Positions 33,501 to 35,838 of a stretch of DNA of 35,838 nucleotides are shown in pieces (within the stretch, counting starts at the first letter, position 1; each line of letters starts with the position of its first letter). Both the position numbers and the translations under genes were made by a program. The stretch comes from Ramlibacter sp. (GTDB lineage: Bacteria; Pseudomonadota; Gammaproteobacteria; Burkholderiales; Burkholderiaceae_C). The stretch lies in NCBI GenBank assembly GCA_021323335.1, contig JAJTCN010000052.1, forward strand, positions 1-35,838. Direction: 5' to 3'. Under the pieces are notes generated by a model, which worked only from the letters and a program-made list of their open reading frames with translations, was not told where the DNA came from and searched no databases.

Positions 33501-33602
33501 AGTCCCCGGTGGAACCTGGATGGGAATGGAAAACGCCGCGCTGCCGCCCGCCTCGACACTGAAGTCACCCTGCGTCGTGCCGACGTAGTCCGGATCCGCC
33601 AT
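27552..33602 (-). CDS. Giant SpvB / FG-GAP / RHS protein (Tc-toxin-like)
   Basis: A 2016-residue protein. Layout: SpvB-type N-terminal domain (residues about 10-300, with FSIPIQVPPGTARMQPSLSLDYLSGAGS); seven FG-GAP-like calcium repeats (about 320-670) with PMDVNGDGLVDLVYA signatures; a middle segment (IDYKPLTDRTVYRRSD near 700) typical of Tc-B/SpvB proteins; many RHS/YD repeats (about 890-1660); the RHS core end YYFHSRYYDPVSGRF (near 1712) and YVGNNPVSRIDPTG (near 1745). The last ~264 residues are a variable tail with glycine-rich hydrophobic stretches and no domain I recognise. Family proteins form hollow RHS cocoons that hold a toxic C-terminal tail or deliver it to other cells. I chose ATG 33602 with AAGGGG close upstream. 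Confidence 0.9.
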   Translation of the reverse strand: MADPDYVGTTQGDFSVEAGGSAAFSIPIQVPPGTARMQPSLSLDYLSGAGSVESLVGNGWNLRGLSQITRCPATVAQDGYTGAVRFDDGDRFSLDGARLQPVEGAYGAPDAVYHTELESWRKVVPVFGPPTPGRSGPDGFRVFERDGRVLEYGGTSDARLAASPDNPTIRVWALNRVTDRLGNALAISYRQDAANGACYPDRIAYTSHPTLQARRAVTFAYEPRPDVMPRYVGGVRIAVTQRLAAVSTWLDDQAVRTYSLAYATGAATGRSQLVSVTESDGQGKALPPLTFTWQDGNAGIFGDAQPLPSVSVTAGGQLLPMDVNGDGLVDMVYAAGDADGALTLTLFVNQGSAFSAPVILQVPQLTFKDGIALPMDVNADGCIELVYGASDGYDLGLTIIAAVADAASPGGWKLAVTGTVNGAGPGGLVFGGQLLPMDVNGDGLVDLVYASSPDGMRIQLQELLSTGTAFTLGPRTVSNQAPGGAFIPMDFNGDGLADLVYAFTDTASSVQTVLFLSTWSDGLQEQDAPPFDTPLPLTGGGSFVPFDVNGDGLGDLVYATQDARDQSLLLYTLASNGKSFELQNGGKPQKLPLPYGGTLLPIDVNGDGVCELVAVSGDASVRLDVLAFDGAAYRPQPGVYQALAGLTGGGGLLPLDLAGIGKTGLAYAAGATTLSLTCAPPAGPYPDLVVAIANGLQGVISIDYKPLTDRTVYRRSDATPSRVDAVGVLTGHVPDSTCVLDPAGGLQTASAGTARATRTVDFPKYVVASHTLDEGGGTRYAFQRFYAGALLDLRGRGWLGYAAIHELDVDAGAATYTEYGQEFPLTCMALRKNILTAEGVLLASTTNSYATGAPAPWPRAPVAAVQLAQAASTWFSPGESTPDRSESQSLRYDDYGNRTVLAETGSGLPAPLYTLDDYSNDAGNWLLGQHTQSRRCGDADGGTVLSAERSTYDANGLMASKSEWRDAGDTWLDTTYAYDAHGNPIAETDPSGGTTNFVFDPDYRSFVVQTLQPPNDGGVRLATQNTYDARFGLRTSATDANGVRSVMVYDGLGRQTELQGPDPAGALVSLATYAWIVVDGQAWAETRKRADWASEQWLWTRERLDGFGRKVDSLAPGPEGSRTVRIDRTLDSRNQCASETLPYFDGDTPATIERAFDALGRVVRVQRPAEGGTATTTITWTATDTAVQVEAAGTPLARTTVFTFGGFGGKQWIVSRTAPDGGVTTYAYDALRRLVAITDPGGVVSTRWYDALGRIVKTTQARGPKVYQSATHVFDDVNRTVRSSDAAGDIVTVTRDALHRVVLQAASSPAGEYETAYAYDSAAGYGLGRPASVTDSRGSYAYAYGYDACGNQTLTTLTVEGRSYTTRRTFTPDQRLAQVVLPDGAVQRNDYFAGGAWAAASLLDAGALTAGVAYGSYDAFGSAGSAASANDCKEATTYNALGQLVAQKIAAPDGRAVVDDTHARDTLDQLLAINDASGAGASRAFTYDAAGRLAAATGPFPPQAYAYDAAGNMLRKGGVQFSCDGQQVVQGTLDGQSVFAASYDANGRLTQRTAQGTVTACTFDAENRLVAAGDHAFVYDHAGRRLVKRTPAHTTFYVSDNFERTEFAGGGAQRTRRLVGPYGIAAASTVVEAGSPPPAAGVPAPGTFYLHSDHVNSTTVLTDAAGGVATRAIYLPYGEVVAVTGTDAFRHKFTGKELDATGLYYFHSRYYDPVSGRFASADDRAGGGLFATDALNMYAYVGNNPVSRIDPTGHSWQDMVAQIFISAVAVAAGVVVTPFSGAAGGMLVGAGIGGLVYDVTEIAHGRGNENDHNQWGGWAAQFGVGAATGLVTGGIGRFFSRVLSELPAAENVGWDSTWFTARWSRAAWAQSGRAAIAGWSPAGRVALAGAMGTVNGGIGGVLMQVMQNGVTHKSAAHGLGMAALIGGVFGGIGGSVSRGVLEKYGEPQLVNDIDFDAPARARANAMALGDLPRYLPANAPLMSPDAAVAGLKMASGKVWVAAGRGIMWGCNDDLPW

Positions 33603-33614
33603 GTTCACCCCTTC

Positions 33615-33634
33615 CGCCCGGCGCGCGCCGGGCG
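33615..33634. promoter_or_regulatory. 20-bp perfect palindrome in the RHS leader
   Basis: CGCCCGGCGCGCGCCGGGCG is a perfect palindrome directly upstream of the ribosome site of the giant RHS gene (start 33602). As RNA it forms a very stable hairpin next to the Shine-Dalgarno sequence, which would limit translation; as DNA it could be an operator. The upstream 190 bp (33640-33827) are AT-richer and probably contain the promoter. Confidence 0.6.
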
Positions 33635-33827
33635 TCACTTTGGCAATCAGGCGTCTCTGAACGCTTACCGCTATGCGTGCAAGAACTTTGCGAACTTCGT
33701 ACCTGTCTGCAGCACAAACATTACGAAAAACTGTTTACAAATGCGCGGCGCGAACAATAGCAGCACGATCGCGGAGATCAATGAGGATTTTTCTTACGCG
33801 GGGTCTCCGTCTGGACGTTCCGAGCCA

Positions 33828-34277
33828 TCAGCCTCGTGGGCGCCGGCGTCCTGCTGCTGGCGATCCATCGCGCGAGCGGATGCCGAACCAGCGTGCCAGC
33901 CGCTCGCGCCAGATGTCGCGCCCGGCCTGACGATAGTCCCGCAGCCACCCGCGGGTCGGCGGCACGCGGCGCACGACCCATTGCGCCACCACGATGAAGG
34001 TCACCATCCAGAACAGGCTGAGCCACAACGCGGCCCACCAGCCGTGGCCGGCTTGTTCCAGTCCCTCGCGCAACGCCGACCGCAGCACGATCACGCCAAA
34101 GATCGGCACGGCCGCGATGCACAGGTAGCCGAGCAGGAAGCTGGTGAGGCCAAGCCGCCGGCGGCGTTCGCGGGAGACCAGGAACGTGAAGGCCACCGAA
34201 ATCAACAACACCACCGCGAACCAGAGCAGCTGTTCCCTTGCACGCTCGACGAAGGCACTTGAGAGGATCTCGCGCAC
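33828..34277 (-). CDS. Small multi-helix membrane protein
   Basis: A 149-residue membrane protein, translated from a GTG at 34277. Hydrophobic helices are visible at about 17-34 (LLWFAVVLLISVAFTFLVS), 43-64 (LTSFLLGYLCIAAVPIFGVIVL) and 80-100 (WWAALWLSLFWMVTFIVVAQWVV). Basic loops follow (RERRRRLG, RRRPRG end). The family is unknown to me. It starts 6 bp after the stop of the glutathione S-transferase gene and is probably cotranscribed. No ribosome site is convincing, so the exact start is uncertain. Confidence 0.55.
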   Translation of the reverse strand: MREILSSAFVERAREQLLWFAVVLLISVAFTFLVSRERRRRLGLTSFLLGYLCIAAVPIFGVIVLRSALREGLEQAGHGWWAALWLSLFWMVTFIVVAQWVVRRVPPTRGWLRDYRQAGRDIWRERLARWFGIRSRDGSPAAGRRRPRG

Positions 34278-34282
34278 GGGCG

Positions 34283-34954
34283 TCAGTCGGGGAAGGCAGG
34301 GATGCCGAAGTCGCCGCCGCGCGCCTGTGCCTTCTGGAAGGCGGGGCGGGACTGGATCCGGTCGAGAAAGGCGCGGATGCGTGGCCGGCCCTCGAGGCCG
34401 ACCCGCTGCCTGGCCGCCTCGAGCGGGTAACTCATCTGGATGTCGGCCGCCGTGAATGCGTCTCCTGCGAACCACTCGCGGCCTGAAAGCTCGCTTTCCA
34501 CGAAGTCCATGTGGCGACGAAGCTGCGGAAGCACATAGCGTTCGCGTCCCTGGGCGGCGATGCGCCGCGTGACGGGCTTGACGAAGAACGGCACCGGCGC
34601 CTTCTCGATGCGCTCGAACAGCAGCTTGAGGAAAAGGGGCGGCATGAGCGACCCCTCCGCATAGTGCAACCAATAGAGGTAACGGGCTCGGTCGGGCGAG
34701 CCGGGTGGCACCTGCAGGCTGCCCGCGCGCTCGGCCAGGTATTCGAGGATGGCTCCCGACTCGGCCAGCGTCATGTCGCCATCGGTGAGTACCGGGGACT
34801 TCCCGAGGGGATGCACCTCCTGCAGTTCGGCGGGCGCGAGCAGCGTCCGCGGGTCGCGCTCGTAGTGCCTGATCTCGTAGGGCAGGCCCAGTTCCTCCAA
34901 CAGCCACAACACGCGGTGCGAGCGGGAAAGATTCAGATGGTGGACGACGATCAT
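34283..34954 (-). CDS. Glutathione S-transferase family protein
   Basis: A 223-residue soluble GST. The N-terminal thioredoxin-fold domain has MIVVHHLNLSRSHRVLWLLEELGLPYEIRHY, the cis-proline region in HPLGKSPVL (near residue 50) and the ESGAILEYL helix (66-74). The C-terminal all-helical domain contains GREWFAGDAFTAADIQMSYPLE with the conserved FTAADI motif. The family conjugates glutathione to electrophiles or acts as a peroxidase or isomerase. The serine in the SRSHRV region is the likely active-site residue. It lies before a membrane-protein gene with a 6-bp gap. Substrate unknown. Confidence 0.9.
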   Translation of the reverse strand: MIVVHHLNLSRSHRVLWLLEELGLPYEIRHYERDPRTLLAPAELQEVHPLGKSPVLTDGDMTLAESGAILEYLAERAGSLQVPPGSPDRARYLYWLHYAEGSLMPPLFLKLLFERIEKAPVPFFVKPVTRRIAAQGRERYVLPQLRRHMDFVESELSGREWFAGDAFTAADIQMSYPLEAARQRVGLEGRPRIRAFLDRIQSRPAFQKAQARGGDFGIPAFPD

Positions 34955-35017
34955 GGCAACCTCGGGCAGGCGTTCCCCCGATGATGACAGCAAGCCACGT
35001 GAGATCATCCCCGCACC

Positions 35018-35620
35018 ATGCCCCATCTCTCCCCCATCCCCCTCGAGCAGGTCGAAGCCCAGGACATCCGCGAGCGCTTCGAGCACTATCGGCGCACACG
35101 CGGCTTCACGCCCAACAGCATCATGACGATGGTCCGGCGGCCGGCCATCGTGCGCGCCTTCATGGCGCTGAACCAGGCCGTGCTGTACGAAGGCACCGTG
35201 CCGCACGAAACGAAGATGCTCGTGAGCCTTGCGAGCAGCCTGGCATCCGGATGCCTGTACTGCCAGTCGCACATGGCGAACCTGTCGAGCATCTACCAGG
35301 CCTCCGACGAGAAGATCGCCGCGCTGGCCAACTTCGAAGACAGCCCGCTGTTCACGCCGGCCGAGCGCGCCGCCATCCGCCTGGGATTCAAGGCCGGCCG
35401 CCAGCCCAACGAAGCTTCGCAAGCGGACTTCGACGCGCTCGAGGCGCACTACGACGAAGGAGAGATCGTGGAGATCGTCGCCTCGATCGCGCTGTTCGGA
35501 TACCTGAACCGCTGGAACGACACCATGGCCACCACGCTGGAGCCGCTCGCGATCGAGGTGGCCCATCGGACGATAGGGCCGGTGGGCTGGCAGCCGGGCA
35601 AGCATGCCGGCGGTGAGTAA
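35018..35620 (+). CDS. AhpD / carboxymuconolactone decarboxylase-family protein
   Basis: A 200-residue helical protein. The core is ETKMLVSLASSLASGCLYCQSH, with CxxC at Cys79/Cys82 and His85, the redox site of AhpD-like peroxidases. The downstream helices (AERAAIRLGFKAGRQP, EIVEIVASIALFGYLNRWNDTM) match the same family. It probably reduces hydroperoxides via the cysteine pair, using a partner for recharge. It is divergent from the GST, with the intervening 63 bp as promoter region. It is 10 bp before the next gene, so an operon is likely. Confidence 0.9.
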   Translation: MPHLSPIPLEQVEAQDIRERFEHYRRTRGFTPNSIMTMVRRPAIVRAFMALNQAVLYEGTVPHETKMLVSLASSLASGCLYCQSHMANLSSIYQASDEKIAALANFEDSPLFTPAERAAIRLGFKAGRQPNEASQADFDALEAHYDEGEIVEIVASIALFGYLNRWNDTMATTLEPLAIEVAHRTIGPVGWQPGKHAGGE

Positions 35621-35629
35621 AGTGCATCC

Positions 35630-35838
35630 ATGCCCGAAGCAACCATCACGACAGCGGTCTACAAGCTCTTCCCCTCCCCGCGCAACCAGGACCGCACCGT
35701 CTTCGAACACGAAGTCTTCGTGCCGCATCCCTACGCGATCGTCGACCCGCCGTCCTATGACCCGAAGGGCAAGTGGAGCCTGTTCGCCGCGCACCGCCTG
35801 GCCGACGGCAAGAACGGGCAGCTGGTGACTTTCGAGCT
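35630..35838 (+). CDS. Start of an unrecognised gene, cut by the window edge
   Basis: An open frame begins with ATG at 35630 and runs to the edge without a stop. It reads MPEATITTAVYKLFPSPRNQ, then TVFEHEVFVPHPYAIVDPPSYDPKG and KWSLFAAHRLADGKNGQLVTFE. About 69 residues are visible, with no domain I recognise. The 9-bp gap after the AhpD-like gene and the same orientation suggest cotranscription. Confidence 0.65.
   Translation, partial: MPEATITTAVYKLFPSPRNQDRTVFEHEVFVPHPYAIVDPPSYDPKGKWSLFAAHRLADGKNGQLVTFE

Noticed and set aside
26718..34262. A 2514-codon open frame on the plus strand opposite the RHS gene
   Set aside because: It is a shadow frame in high-GC DNA. The translation is Arg/Ala/His/Val-rich with no family, while the minus strand has SpvB, FG-GAP and RHS motifs.

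Overview
The window is a high-GC chromosome segment from a betaproteobacterium, most likely Burkholderiales and probably Comamonadaceae (a Ramlibacter/Variovorax-like organism). I base this on the dense beta-oxidation operon with a FadN-type fused dehydrogenase/hydratase, the codon use, the DUF2147 and CsbD-like genes, and the families of short palindromic repeats. This is a judgement from family resemblance, not a database result.

Layout. (1) 1-9655, minus strand: a fatty-acid/acyl-CoA degradation operon. In transcription order it holds a TetR regulator, a large acyl-CoA dehydrogenase, a DUF2147 secreted protein, a fused 3-hydroxyacyl-CoA dehydrogenase/enoyl-CoA hydratase, a DUF559 nuclease inside an inverted-repeat cassette, a thiolase, an alpha/beta hydrolase, a thioesterase-like protein and an SDR protein that runs off the window. 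(2) 9804-13548: an island with visibly lower GC. It holds a PD-(D/E)XK nuclease (plus strand), then on the minus strand a reverse transcriptase, a 213-nt highly structured spacer and a SLATT-type membrane protein, then a decayed small gene. (3) 13686-19415: a GntR regulator divergent from an ABC importer operon (two permeases, ATPase, a small membrane protein, a binding protein) that continues into an SDR dehydrogenase and a cupin dioxygenase. (4) 19570-25387: ordinary accessory genes, namely a lipoprotein, a parvulin-TonB fusion, a DUF3253 protein, exported proteins, a CsbD-like protein, a PAS sensor without output domain and a small membrane protein. (5) 25438-33602, minus: a giant SpvB/FG-GAP/RHS protein of Tc-toxin type followed by a lectin-like protein and an unknown protein in one operon. 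(6) 33828-35838: a membrane protein, a glutathione S-transferase, an AhpD-like protein and the start of an unknown gene.

The most interesting system is the RT-spacer-SLATT unit at 10653-12956. The spacer folds, in the direction of RT transcription, into six consecutive hairpins, one capped by a GCAA (GNRA) tetraloop. One hairpin loop carries 1.8 copies of a five-base repeat (CCCUA CCCU), the kind of template a telomerase-like enzyme could copy repeatedly. With the SLATT protein as a membrane effector, this looks like an anti-phage reverse-transcriptase defence system with its own non-coding RNA. The parts are visible in the sequence; the mechanism is inference.

A second notable structure is the DUF559 nuclease gene bracketed by near-identical 36-bp inverted repeats, with an empty copy of the same repeat family 1.2 kb away in the same operon. 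This suggests a small repeat-borne element.
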